From an uncultured Prevotella sp. (GTDB lineage Bacteria > Bacteroidota > Bacteroidia > Bacteroidales > Bacteroidaceae), in contig CAAGKM010000040.1 of assembly GCA_900770395.1 (NCBI GenBank), positions 1 through 13,236 of the forward strand: a stretch of DNA of 13,236 bases. Direction: 5' to 3'. The translations under genes and the position numbers were made by a program. Below are positions 5,686-13,186 of this stretch, in pieces. The notes beneath the pieces are model-generated. The model did not search any database, was not told the origin of the DNA, and was given only the letters and a program-made list of their open reading frames with translations. Position 1 is the first letter of the stretch. Each line of letters begins with the position of its first letter.

Positions 5686-5919
5686 ATGGGTTGTTATATC
5701 ATTTTCGCCCAGTCGATTACCAACGAGCGCGCGTTTCTGCTGGCTGACCTGTGCACTCGTTTGGAAATTGGCTACTATAGCGACTGGGCAGACGTCGCTC
5801 ACACGCGGCAGTGTTGCGCGGTGGGCCCTCTGTCCAAAGGAGACAAAGACCAGGTCGTTAAATGCTTGGCACATGACACATACGTTGTAATGGAGGCGAC
5901 CAAAGTTGAAAATCAGTGA
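5686..5919 (+). CDS. Small Cys-containing protein, unknown function
   Basis: The frame encodes 77 residues from ATG 5686 with AAGGGGG (5671-5677) upstream and begins three bases after the holin stop. It contains five Cys (3, 23, 43, 44, 60), no membrane segment and no signal peptide. It overlaps the next gene by 14 bases, so it is part of the same translational unit. Being between holin and scaffold candidate, it could be a lysis modulator or a head assembly accessory, but nothing in the sequence decides this. Confidence 0.7.
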   Translation: MGCYIIFAQSITNERAFLLADLCTRLEIGYYSDWADVAHTRQCCAVGPLSKGDKDQVVKCLAHDTYVVMEATKVENQ

Positions 5920-6265
5920 AAAAGCGGCCCTCGCTATGGCCGGATACACCAAAGCAGAGATCGAAGCTATGGAGCAGCCCGCACCGCAGCCCGCACCGCA
6001 GCCCGCACCGCAGCCCGTGCCGCAGCCCGTGCCGCAGCCCGCACCGCAGCCCGCACCGCAGCCCGTGCCGCAGTATGACGGCCTTGAGACCCTGCTGCAG
6101 CAGATTTTGCAGGGCCAGCAGACCAGCGCACAGGCAATGCAGACTATGACGCAGACGCTACAGGCAAACGCGCTGGGCCTTGGCATCCAGCAGCAGCCGG
6201 CGGCAGATGCCGCTACGGTGACGGCCCGAATCATCGACCCGACTTATGGAAAGGAAGTGAAGTAA
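5906..6265 (+). CDS. Proline-rich capsid scaffold candidate (gp7 position)
   Basis: The product has 119 residues from TTG 5906, preceded by GGAGG (5892-5896) at nine bases. Residues 1-23 (MKISEKAALAMAGYTKAEIE and on) are helical. Residues 24-55 are eight QPAP or QPVP units. Residues 56-100 are a Gln-rich helix (LLQQILQGQQTSAQAMQTM) and the tail ends in TYGKEVK. The gene stops one base before the major capsid start, the position of scaffold gene 7 in phi29 (98 residues). Helical, Gln-rich, small and positioned next to the capsid gene all suit a scaffold, but there is no clear sequence match and the proline repeat is unusual. A minor head protein is possible. The TTG start is required because no earlier or nearby ATG is in frame with a ribosome binding site. 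Confidence 0.68.
   Translation: MKISEKAALAMAGYTKAEIEAMEQPAPQPAPQPAPQPVPQPVPQPAPQPAPQPVPQYDGLETLLQQILQGQQTSAQAMQTMTQTLQANALGLGIQQQPAADAATVTARIIDPTYGKEVK
5975..6070 (+). repeat. Eight 12-bp tandem repeats coding QPxP
   Basis: The unit CAGCCCGCACCG occurs eight times, with GCA replaced by GTG in units 4, 5 and 8, giving the A/V pattern A-A-A-V-V-A-A-V. The copies are near identical at the DNA level, so repeat number is likely to vary by slippage or to be misassembled. Confidence 0.95.
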
Positions 6266-6266
6266 T

Positions 6267-7538
6267 ATGCCAACCGGTATGGATTTTGCGGACATTGCCG
6301 CAATTCTGACAGAGATCAACAAACTGGCCACCGGGCAGACGCCGACGTCGCCCATCGTGAACACATACGATTTCGTTTCTGTTGCGCAGGCCACGTTGCA
6401 GACCGGTACCGACAATTACACCAAAGCGATCAGTCAGGTGCTGGGCCGTACCATTTTCGCCGTTCGCCCCTACGATGCGCCCTTGAAGCGCTTGCAGGTC
6501 ACGGGTGATGACTGGTCGAACCATGTTCGGAAGATCAATTTCTGCGACACTAACCCCGTCACCGATAAGGCGTGGGCGCTGGCGGACGGCCAGAGCGTGG
6601 ATATGTACGAAGTCCACAAGCCTAAAGTCCTTCAAACTAATTACTATGGCCAGACTAACTATAGCCGGGTGTACACGCAAGCTGATACCCAGATGGAAGC
6701 GGCCTTCAAAGGCCCCGAGGAACTGGCGCAGTTCTGGTCCTCGTTCGTGCTGCATCTGTCGAACCAGATCGAGGCAGACCGGCGCAACCTGGCCAACAAC
6801 CTGATGGCCAATCATCTGACCGGCATGACTGTGACCAGCCCGAAGAGCGTCATTTATCTGCTTGACGAGTACAACGCCCAGCAGGGCACGAAACTGACCG
6901 TTCAGGACGTGTATAAGGAAGCGAACTTCCCGGGGTTTGCCAAATATGCCTATGGCCGTATCAACGATATTTCCCGCCTGATGAAGGAACGCACCATCAA
7001 CTGGCATCAGAACTGGGAGATTGGCAGCACGACGTACAACATCATGCGACACACTCCGTATGATCGTCAGCACCTCTATCTGTACAGTGGCACGCAGAGC
7101 CAGATCGACGCCCGTGTGATTCCCGAAGTGTTCCATGACAACATGTTGAAATACCGCGATGCCGAACAGGTTACGTTCTGGCAGAACATCGGCCAGCGCG
7201 AGACCATTTCTGCCACACCTATCGTGACCAACACTAACGGGAAAGCCTACAAGCGTGACGCGGTGAAGCTCACCAATGTGTTCGGGTGCCTGCTGGACTG
7301 GGATGCCATCGGATACACTCCGAAGCTGTCCCGCGTGGTTTCGACGCCCATGAACGCCCGCGGCCTGTATACGAACTTCTGGTATCATTACGGGTGGTCG
7401 TGGTACGATGACTTCACCGAGAACGCCGTGCTCTTCCTGATGACCACCGGAGACGTTACCGCGCCGAGCGGTACCCAGGCAAACCCCTCCACCCTGAAAA
7501 CCACCACGCACAAGGACGCGGATCCCTCGAAGTCCTGA
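6267..7538 (+). CDS. Major capsid protein, phi29 gp8-like
   Basis: The product has 423 residues and forms the prohead shell. The clearest match to phi29 gp8 is at residues 363-397, beginning NARGLYTNFWYHY and ending ENAVLFLMTTGDV, which parallels NPRGLYWNYYYHV and NAVAFVSGDV in gp8. This lies near the end of the HK97-type core. Unlike phi29 gp8 (448 residues), only about 26 residues follow GDV (TAPSGTQ and a Lys/Thr-rich tail), so the C-terminal Ig-like (BIG2) domain of gp8 is absent. Start ATG 6267 has AAAGGAAGTG upstream and comes one base after the scaffold stop. By eye its codons are more GC-rich than those of the following knob gene, as expected of the most highly expressed gene. A strong hairpin follows. 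Confidence 0.92.
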   Translation: MPTGMDFADIAAILTEINKLATGQTPTSPIVNTYDFVSVAQATLQTGTDNYTKAISQVLGRTIFAVRPYDAPLKRLQVTGDDWSNHVRKINFCDTNPVTDKAWALADGQSVDMYEVHKPKVLQTNYYGQTNYSRVYTQADTQMEAAFKGPEELAQFWSSFVLHLSNQIEADRRNLANNLMANHLTGMTVTSPKSVIYLLDEYNAQQGTKLTVQDVYKEANFPGFAKYAYGRINDISRLMKERTINWHQNWEIGSTTYNIMRHTPYDRQHLYLYSGTQSQIDARVIPEVFHDNMLKYRDAEQVTFWQNIGQRETISATPIVTNTNGKAYKRDAVKLTNVFGCLLDWDAIGYTPKLSRVVSTPMNARGLYTNFWYHYGWSWYDDFTENAVLFLMTTGDVTAPSGTQANPSTLKTTTHKDADPSKS

Positions 7539-7543
7539 CCGGC

Positions 7544-7567
7544 ACCGGCGGGCATCTGCCCGCCGGT
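7544..7567 (+). terminator. 10-bp hairpin after capsid gene
   Basis: ACCGGCGGGC (7544-7553) pairs with GCCCGCCGGT (7558-7567) around loop ATCT, followed by TATTTTAT. It looks like an intrinsic terminator or stabiliser of moderate strength. Partial readthrough would give more capsid mRNA than tail mRNA, which matches the needed protein ratio. Confidence 0.65.
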
Positions 7568-7587
7568 TATTTTATAGGAGGTAAAAA

Positions 7588-9003
7588 ATGCAAGCTACCT
7601 TTTATCAGTTCGCAAAGCGCACCAACAGCACAAAGCGGCCCAGCGGTGGGCAGGAGTTCGGAATTGACCTTAAAGCCCCATGTAACATCATTGACCCAGA
7701 GATCAAGATTGCAACACAAAACGACCCCACCGGGTACAATTATTGCTACCTTCCCACATTCAGCCGGTATTACTGGGTTAAAAATTGGACGTATGCCGAC
7801 GGGCTCTGGAATGCCTCACTGACTGTTGATACGCTGGCAAGCTACCGTGACCAGATCGGGTACTCTATCGAGTATGTTGTTAGATCGTCGGCGAAGTTTG
7901 ACCCAAAAATTGCCGATAATTTGTACCCCACCAAAGCAACGATTACCACAAGGACCATTTATACAAATTCAACGCCGTTCACGGATGATCCGGAAAGTGG
8001 CAGTCAAGGATTTTTTGTTGTGGCCGTCAATGCCCCCGGGTATGTGTCCTTTGGCGGTGCAATTTATCTTGCAATGAGTGGCACCACGTTTCAAAAGCTC
8101 ATGGCGGCTCTTTTGCAAAATACTGATTATCTGAATATTAGCGCTGACGAGATCAGCAGTAACTTAACTAAAGCGCTTTTCAATCCTATTCAGTACATTT
8201 CTAAAGCATTCTGGATACCTTGTGGCAATACCGCTATCGGTACCCCCATCCATGAAATCCCCGTTGGGTGGTGGAAAATGCAAAATATTGGGAATGCCTA
8301 CGTTATCCAGAACAACAACGATAAGAACGTTTTCACGTTCAGCATCTCAACCCCCCATCATCCGCAGCACCTTACAAGGGGCGTTTATACAGACGGGGCA
8401 CCCTATTCCGAGTATACGTTGTATTGTCCGCCCTTTGGGGAAATCAAATTAAATGCCAACCTATTTGTGTTGCAAAGCACGTTGTATTGTAGATTAACTG
8501 TTGATTACCGTACCGGCGATGCAATACTTGACTTGTCATTTAATAAAGATTTTAACGCTATTTTCTTTTCCACGTCCGGCAACGTCTCGGTACCTGTGCA
8601 ATTGGCGCAGATCACAACCTCTGTAAATGAATTAGCAAGTTTGGGTGGGCTGATTCAAACCGCGGTGGGTGCTGTTGCAGGTGGTATCGAGTCCTTTTTT
8701 GGTGGGGGCGATGTTATAAACGGTATTGCCTCCGGTGCCCAGCAAATGACCGTCTCGAGTCAATCAAAAGGCGGAGGGGCCAGCGTCGCAAAATACGGCA
8801 TCACACCATATTTGACAGGTGCGTTTTATGATCTTGTGGACGACAACAACGAGCACCATGGACGGCCCCTGTGTCAGCGGGTGCAGCTGTTCAGTATCCC
8901 GGGTTTCATGATGGTAGACGACCCTGATATTGCGTTGCCCGCAACAGCCGCCGAGATTGACAGCGTTAAAAGTTATATGAAAAATGGATTCTTTTTAGAG
9001 TAG
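7588..9003 (+). CDS. Tail knob (distal tail tube) protein, phi29 gp9-like
   Basis: The product has 471 residues; phi29 gp9 has 599. It would form the distal tail tube that delivers DNA through the membrane. Support: an aromatic N-terminal region with YCYLPTFSRYYWVKNWTY and SLTVDTLASYRDQI (within residues 50-90), typical of gp9 relatives, and a long hydrophobic Gly/Ala-rich segment at about 348-385 (ELASLGGLIQTAVGAVAGG and on). The latter corresponds to the loops of gp9 thought to plug the tube and enter the membrane. The start follows AGGAGGT at good spacing. The gene is directly downstream of the capsid hairpin, in the phi29 order 8-9. The shorter length suggests a reduced peripheral domain. 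Confidence 0.85.
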   Translation: MQATFYQFAKRTNSTKRPSGGQEFGIDLKAPCNIIDPEIKIATQNDPTGYNYCYLPTFSRYYWVKNWTYADGLWNASLTVDTLASYRDQIGYSIEYVVRSSAKFDPKIADNLYPTKATITTRTIYTNSTPFTDDPESGSQGFFVVAVNAPGYVSFGGAIYLAMSGTTFQKLMAALLQNTDYLNISADEISSNLTKALFNPIQYISKAFWIPCGNTAIGTPIHEIPVGWWKMQNIGNAYVIQNNNDKNVFTFSISTPHHPQHLTRGVYTDGAPYSEYTLYCPPFGEIKLNANLFVLQSTLYCRLTVDYRTGDAILDLSFNKDFNAIFFSTSGNVSVPVQLAQITTSVNELASLGGLIQTAVGAVAGGIESFFGGGDVINGIASGAQQMTVSSQSKGGGASVAKYGITPYLTGAFYDLVDDNNEHHGRPLCQRVQLFSIPGFMMVDDPDIALPATAAEIDSVKSYMKNGFFLE

Positions 9004-9015
9004 GAGGCGTAAACA

Positions 9016-9573
9016 GTGGCAGTATACAAACAGTGTATTACTGACGTGTCACCGATCAGAGTGACCGCCGGTTATCCGGCATACGCTGACGGTAGCCCTC
9101 ACAGGGGCATTGACACAGTCCACGGCAATCATAAAGCCTATGCGCCCGAGTCGGGCGTTGTGGTTGTGGCCCAGCATTGGAACGGCAGCACCTCGGGCGA
9201 TCAGTCGTGGGGCAATATGATTAAGGTACGGATGGCCGACGGCACAACGTGGCGTGCTGCACACTTTGCCTCACAGATTTGGAACGTGGGCGACACGATC
9301 ACAAAGGGGCAGTTTATTGGTACACAGGGCCAGACCGGCAACGCTACAGGCATTCACACGCATTGGGAATACGCCGATGCCGCCGGAAACCTGAGGGACC
9401 CGTCCAGCATTATCAGAATCCCGAATCAGGTCGGCACATGGGCAGTCGAATGGGATTCCGGCGGAGGCCCTGACCCTGGGCCGGGTCCCGGGCCGGGTCC
9501 CGGCCCGTGGCCTACTGGCAAATTGCCGATTTGGTTACTGTTCAAAATGGCGAAAGGAGGCCGTCTTTTATGA
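9016..9573 (+). CDS. M23 (LytM-type) peptidoglycan endopeptidase
   Basis: The product has 185 residues and would cut peptide cross-links of the cell wall. The M23 zinc and catalytic set is complete: H29 and D33 in HRGID, H83 in AAHF, and H114 and H116 in HTHWE. After the domain (to about 140) comes a PG linker (GPDPGPGPGPGPGPWP, 151-166) and a short tail with KLPIWLLFKMAKGG, possibly membrane- or wall-associating. Start is GTG 9016, with TAGGAGG overlapping the knob stop; the end overlaps the portal start by ATGA. phi29 gp13 at the tail tip joins a lysozyme and an M23 domain, while here only M23 is present, between knob and portal genes. With no other wall hydrolase visible, it may serve both entry and lysis; which is not decided by the sequence. 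Confidence 0.9.
   Translation: MAVYKQCITDVSPIRVTAGYPAYADGSPHRGIDTVHGNHKAYAPESGVVVVAQHWNGSTSGDQSWGNMIKVRMADGTTWRAAHFASQIWNVGDTITKGQFIGTQGQTGNATGIHTHWEYADAAGNLRDPSSIIRIPNQVGTWAVEWDSGGGPDPGPGPGPGPGPWPTGKLPIWLLFKMAKGGRLL
9478..9501 (+). repeat. Two 12-bp repeats coding the Pro-Gly linker
   Basis: GGGCCGGGTCCC occurs at 9478-9489 and 9490-9501 and continues into CGGCCC. The region is very GC-rich and partly self-complementary, so it could form hairpins in mRNA and is prone to slippage. It encodes the Pro-Gly linker of the M23 enzyme. Confidence 0.85.
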
Positions 9574-10511
9574 GCGCTCCCTACAGCTATGAGCAAATCA
9601 ACGCTCATGTGTCGCCGGTGACTCCCTCCGTGATGCACACCAAGGGCAACAGCTTATCCTATTATTTCCGCAAGTATCTGTTTCTTGAGGCCGTGTCTAT
9701 GGTCCGGTGGACGCTCCCCGACACATGGCCCAGTAACCGTTTGCAATATCTTGTGTTCGGCTCCGGCGGTGTTACGGTGTTCAATACTGACCGCTACGGC
9801 CTGGTATATGACCGAATGGGATTGACCGGCATCAACATCTTCTATAATCCCACGCACTCCATCATTGCCAACCCTTTTATCAAAGGGTCCCCCTATTTGC
9901 AAATCGGGAAGCAGTGCGAGATCATCAATTTGCAGCCCGATTACCGCGGTATGGTGGATATTGTGGCTTATTATGGGGATATGATGGCCCTTGCTGCCCA
10001 GACCATCCAGAGCAATTTAATCAATAGCCGCCTTGCCTACGTGTTTGCGTCCGGCAACAAAGCGGGTGCAGAATCTTTTAAAGAGATGTTTGACGCGATT
10101 ATGCAGGGAGACCCCGCCGTTTTTGTTGATGCCTCTTTGCTCAAAGCGCCCAAGAATGGGGCATCCGGGCAAGACCCGTGGATGTATTTTGCAACTGACC
10201 TCAAAGGGAACTTCATCACCAACGAACTGCTAACCGCTCTTAAAACCATTAAAGCCCTGTTTGATACTGAAGTAGGCATTCCCAACACCAACACCAGCAA
10301 GAAAGAACGGATGTTAACCGACGAAGTCAACTCAAACAACGTCGAGACAGCCGCGAAAGCGTCGCTCTGGTTGGATAGCTTGCAGCGTGGTTGCGAACGA
10401 GTACACAAACTGTTCGGAATTGACAAGACACTGCTGTGGGTTGATTGGCGATTCCCGCCCGATACTGAGGTCCAGGAGGTGAACAACAATGCACGCGACA
10501 TTGAGCTTTAA
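9570..10511 (+). CDS. Portal (head-tail connector, upper collar), phi29 gp10-like
   Basis: The product has 313 residues, against 309 for phi29 gp10. It forms the dodecameric ring through which DNA is packaged and exits. The decisive motif is KKERMLTDEVNSN (244-256), nearly the KKERMVTDEVSSN of gp10, followed by a helical segment with GCERVHKLFGID. ATG 9570 is chosen over the upstream in-frame ATG 9507 because AAAGGAGG (9553-9560) lies correctly before it and it gives the family length. The upstream alternative would overlap the Pro-Gly coding region. ATGA overlap with the M23 gene and 23-base overlap with the collar gene indicate coupling. Confidence 0.92.
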   Translation: MSAPYSYEQINAHVSPVTPSVMHTKGNSLSYYFRKYLFLEAVSMVRWTLPDTWPSNRLQYLVFGSGGVTVFNTDRYGLVYDRMGLTGINIFYNPTHSIIANPFIKGSPYLQIGKQCEIINLQPDYRGMVDIVAYYGDMMALAAQTIQSNLINSRLAYVFASGNKAGAESFKEMFDAIMQGDPAVFVDASLLKAPKNGASGQDPWMYFATDLKGNFITNELLTALKTIKALFDTEVGIPNTNTSKKERMLTDEVNSNNVETAAKASLWLDSLQRGCERVHKLFGIDKTLLWVDWRFPPDTEVQEVNNNARDIEL

Positions 10512-11178
10512 TGGCCTATTGGCAGGATACCCGGAGCTGTTTGATGACTTGAAAGTCCCCGACAATGTCTCTAAAGAAACTGTCTGCAACCAATTACTGT
10601 TTGATACACTGGAATTGGAGGTATTATACGCGGACGGCCCCACAATGCGCCGGGCGCTTGGTGTCTATTCTGAAACCATGCTCCCGAGCTGGACCCGGTA
10701 CGCTGCCGCCCTTGGCCTTAAATACGATGCTTTGGCATCTGATAACAGAACAAGAACAACCGATCATGCAGGGACCAGCGGCGGCACAATCAACCGCACA
10801 AACGGCGTGAAGGGAACAACTACAAGAGCGCCTAACCTGACCACCACCGGCCAGAATACAGGCAGTGACAGCACCACCCGGGATGTTACGGGGTTTGACA
10901 GCGGGACATTGCAAACCGCGGAGAGGAGCACTACGGCCCTCGGTACTGGGAACACTATTACCAGCAGCGGCACGGACACGACAACCACCGATCAGACAAC
11001 CACCGACAACAACACCTCGGAGTTGCACGACGGCTACAAAGATACCGTGACCGAGGAGGGCCGGGCAGGACGAGACCCGCAAGACCTCATTGCAAAAGAA
11101 CTGTCTCTCGCGATGGAGAATGCCGTTCATAAAATCGTTACGGACATCCGGGCAAACTTTTGTTTGCTGGTATATTAA
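10489..11178 (+). CDS. Lower collar protein, phi29 gp11-like
   Basis: The product has 229 residues and would join portal and tail knob. Start ATG 10489 follows AGGAGGTGA. Residues 1-85 form an ordered N-terminal part with aromatic and acidic helices. Residues 86-178 are a low-complexity Thr/Ser/Asn/Gly stretch (for example TTTTDQTTTDNN). The C-terminus has RDPQDLIAKELSLAM (195-209) and ends with IRANFCLLVY, a type of ending I associate with lower collar proteins of this group (a DLI..E segment followed by F-C-hydrophobic-VY). The gene order portal-collar-appendage (10-11-12) is that of phi29. phi29 gp11 has 293 residues. The linker is much richer in Thr than expected and may be exposed. Confidence 0.82.
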   Translation: MHATLSFNGLLAGYPELFDDLKVPDNVSKETVCNQLLFDTLELEVLYADGPTMRRALGVYSETMLPSWTRYAAALGLKYDALASDNRTRTTDHAGTSGGTINRTNGVKGTTTRAPNLTTTGQNTGSDSTTRDVTGFDSGTLQTAERSTTALGTGNTITSSGTDTTTTDQTTTDNNTSELHDGYKDTVTEEGRAGRDPQDLIAKELSLAMENAVHKIVTDIRANFCLLVY

Positions 11179-11191
11179 GGAGATATGATTT

Positions 11192-13105
11192 ATGAGTATC
11201 AACCCTATTCACAGAGCGCCCTACACCAATTTTCATGATCTCAATCTGGATTGGATTATTGAGGTGCTGAATGAATTTGATACCAAACTGACGAATTTCG
11301 TCAGCCTGGCCACGATCAAGTATGCGGATCCCCTCCAGTGGGACATCACCAGCCAGTACGAAGCTAATACCGTTGTGGTGGACAGCAACGGCAACGCCTA
11401 TCTTTCCGTGCAGCCGGTACCGTCCGGTGTTTCTCTGGACCGTACCGAGTTCTGGACCAAAATAGGCAATTTCGATGAGCTTTGGGCCGATGTGAAAAAA
11501 GCCATTACTCCCATAGATGAAGGGCACAGCCCTACCGCCACAGTTGATAGGGCCGTCAACGATCTTGTCTGGGTTGACGGGGCGCTGGTGCGTGTCACAA
11601 GAGCGATGATCGCCGGTGATGCATACGTACCCGGCTCCAACTGTGTTAGCAGCTCCACAAATGAAGTTCTGCACTACCTTGTGACTGCGTTTAATGAGGG
11701 CTTGAGCGCAGAGACAACGGCCCGGGAGAACGCCGACACACAGCTCCAGAACGCCATTGCCGCAGAGCAGACGGCCCGGGAGAACGCCGACACTCAGCTT
11801 CAGACGGCTATTGGGGCGGAGACCACGGCCCGGGAGAACGCCGACACTCAGCTTCAGACGGCTATTGGGGCGGAGACCACGGCCAGAGAGCAGGCTATCA
11901 ACGATCTGAAAAAATCCACTGTCGATTTGGAGGTGTTTAACACCCCTGAAATGTACGGCGCAAAGGGTGACGGCTCTACGGATGACACGGCAGCAGTTCA
12001 GGCCGCTTTTAATGCCGCAACCGCCAATAAACCCATCATCCTGACGGGACAGTATTATTGTACAGCAACTATCACCGTCAAGGGGGACACCACCGTTATC
12101 GGTGCAGCGTCCAGACCCCGGGCAATATTGATCCCTTATTTCATTTTCAACAATGCCGTCAGCCCTGCGTTTTCTATCGTGGGCGCACAGGATGACTCGG
12201 TAGACTACGGCGGTACCCTTGAAAATGTGACTTTTAAGGGCGTCACAGTGGCCCTTAAAAATCCCGCGACTGCCGCCGGCGTTGCATTTCAAGTACAGTG
12301 GGCACGATTCTTTACTCTGGAGGATTGCAGCGTATACGGGTTTCCAACCGCTGTAAACTTCGCCAACAACAACGGGATGTTGATTAAGAATTTTGAATAC
12401 AGTACAAACGGCTCTGTAAATGTCACTGTATTTAACAAATTTAACAACGGAGGTAACACTGGCCTTAAATTGCAACATATCGTTGTAAACAACTTTTCTG
12501 AGGGCATCTCTAAAGCGGTTGTCCTGTCTGATACAACAGGAAATGGTCAGGCCGGTGATAGGTGGTTTGAAGATTGGCTTTGTGTTGGGCCATGGAACAA
12601 TGCCATCTACTACACGCACGGCACGGGCTTTAGCCGTCACGTTTATATCAACCGCATTTTTGCCGATCACCTGATTGACAATCTCGTGTATCTGGTGGGG
12701 TCTGGTGCTAACGAGGACGCGCAGATTACCGACATTGGGTGTGTTGGAGCTGGGGCCACATACAGAATTCTGCTCGTGACGGGTTACTGCCGTTTGACGA
12801 TCACGGGTGTGGCGGGGTCGTCGTCCATTAGCACATATGACTTTATCTCGCTTAACAATGTAACCGACGCAGTATTGACGAACGCTATACTCGACGGCCC
12901 TTCCACGTATTTTATCTCTGTCACAGGAGGCGCGCGCATAGCTGTGTGCAATACCAGAAACACACAGAGCGGCAATATCAACGTCGGTGGGGATGCGTCC
13001 GGTTGTCAGTGGTGCAACGTGTCTACCGTAGGCACTAACAATTTGCTGGTCACCACAGGCAGCAACAACCAGGCAACCAACGTATACCCGACCAGCAGTA
13101 ACTAA
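11192..13105 (+). CDS. Receptor-binding appendage or tail fibre with beta-helix (gp12-like)
   Basis: The product has 637 residues from ATG 11192 after AAGGAG, which overlaps the collar stop. The N-terminus carries YTNFHDLNLDWII (11-23), a motif I recognise from attachment ends of fibre proteins in small phages of this kind. Residues 173-240 are a coiled coil made of 18-residue repeats. MYGAKGDGSTDDTAAVQAA (254-272) is the classic entry motif of pectate-lyase-like right-handed beta-helix proteins. The rest, to the end, is Asn/Gly/Val/Thr-rich with regular strand-turn periodicity, as in phi29 gp12 (854 residues). It probably binds, and may cut, a surface polysaccharide such as teichoic acid or capsule. 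No catalytic residues can be named by eye. It is the last gene. Confidence 0.87.
   Translation: MSINPIHRAPYTNFHDLNLDWIIEVLNEFDTKLTNFVSLATIKYADPLQWDITSQYEANTVVVDSNGNAYLSVQPVPSGVSLDRTEFWTKIGNFDELWADVKKAITPIDEGHSPTATVDRAVNDLVWVDGALVRVTRAMIAGDAYVPGSNCVSSSTNEVLHYLVTAFNEGLSAETTARENADTQLQNAIAAEQTARENADTQLQTAIGAETTARENADTQLQTAIGAETTAREQAINDLKKSTVDLEVFNTPEMYGAKGDGSTDDTAAVQAAFNAATANKPIILTGQYYCTATITVKGDTTVIGAASRPRAILIPYFIFNNAVSPAFSIVGAQDDSVDYGGTLENVTFKGVTVALKNPATAAGVAFQVQWARFFTLEDCSVYGFPTAVNFANNNGMLIKNFEYSTNGSVNVTVFNKFNNGGNTGLKLQHIVVNNFSEGISKAVVLSDTTGNGQAGDRWFEDWLCVGPWNNAIYYTHGTGFSRHVYINRIFADHLIDNLVYLVGSGANEDAQITDIGCVGAGATYRILLVTGYCRLTITGVAGSSSISTYDFISLNNVTDAVLTNAILDGPSTYFISVTGGARIAVCNTRNTQSGNINVGGDASGCQWCNVSTVGTNNLLVTTGSNNQATNVYPTSSN
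11708..11893 (+). repeat. 54-bp tandem repeats in appendage coiled coil
   Basis: Units at 11708-11761, 11762-11815 and 11816-11869, plus a partial at 11870-11893, encode AETTARENADTQLQTAIG-type 18-mers. Units 2 and 3 are almost identical in DNA. The pattern is that of a trimeric coiled-coil stalk. Copy number could change by recombination, altering stalk length. Confidence 0.93.
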
Positions 13106-13119
13106 ATACTCTGCATTAT

Positions 13120-13153
13120 GTGCCCACCCCCCTACCCTGCGGGGAGTGGGCAC
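13120..13153 (+). terminator. Terminator-like hairpin after last gene, within right terminal repeat
   Basis: GTGCCCAC (13120-13127) pairs with GTGGGCAC (13146-13153), A13145 is bulged, CCCC (13128-13131) pairs with GGGG (13141-13144), and the loop is 9 bases. AATATTTT follows. It sits 14 bases past the appendage stop and would end the late transcript. It also overlaps the right terminal repeat, so it may have a replication role like the hairpin at 68-98. Confidence 0.72.
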
Positions 13154-13186
13154 AATATTTTGTGTCTATTGACAGATTGCACAAAG
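13129..13186 (-). repeat. Right terminal inverted repeat
   Basis: This is the inverted counterpart of 35-93, with the identical 27-base core at 13148-13174. The dyads read CACAA-TATT-TTGTG (13151-13164) and TGTC-TATT-GACA (13163-13174). A further 50 bases lie outside it. Confidence 0.85.

Noticed and set aside
5975..6070. Repeat array considered as CRISPR
   Set aside because: Units are 12 bp, contiguous and coding, with no spacers. The 54-bp array at 11708 fails for the same reason.
5557..6234. Minus-strand frame with repeated GCGAGCGT-type Cys-Gly-Ala codons
   Set aside because: It is the complement of the QPxP repeat and has no ribosome binding site or family.
6231..7511. A 426-codon minus-strand frame opposite the capsid gene
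   Set aside because: The plus-strand frame has a clear gp8 match and a good ribosome binding site. The antisense frame is explained by GC-rich third positions.
9507..9569. Upstream ATG start for the portal gene
   Set aside because: It has no ribosome binding site and would add 21 residues from within the M23 gene. ATG 9570 gives the family length and an ATGA junction.
12900..13105. Diversity-generating retroelement target at the end of the appendage gene
   Set aside because: There is no reverse transcriptase, no template repeat and no adenine-rich variable repeat pair in the window.
11138..13153. A 671-codon open frame on the minus strand opposite the appendage gene
   Set aside because: It mirrors the well-supported appendage gene, lacks any domain, ends in repeats that are the complement of coiled-coil codons, and every other gene is on the plus strand. 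It is a by-product of codon bias.
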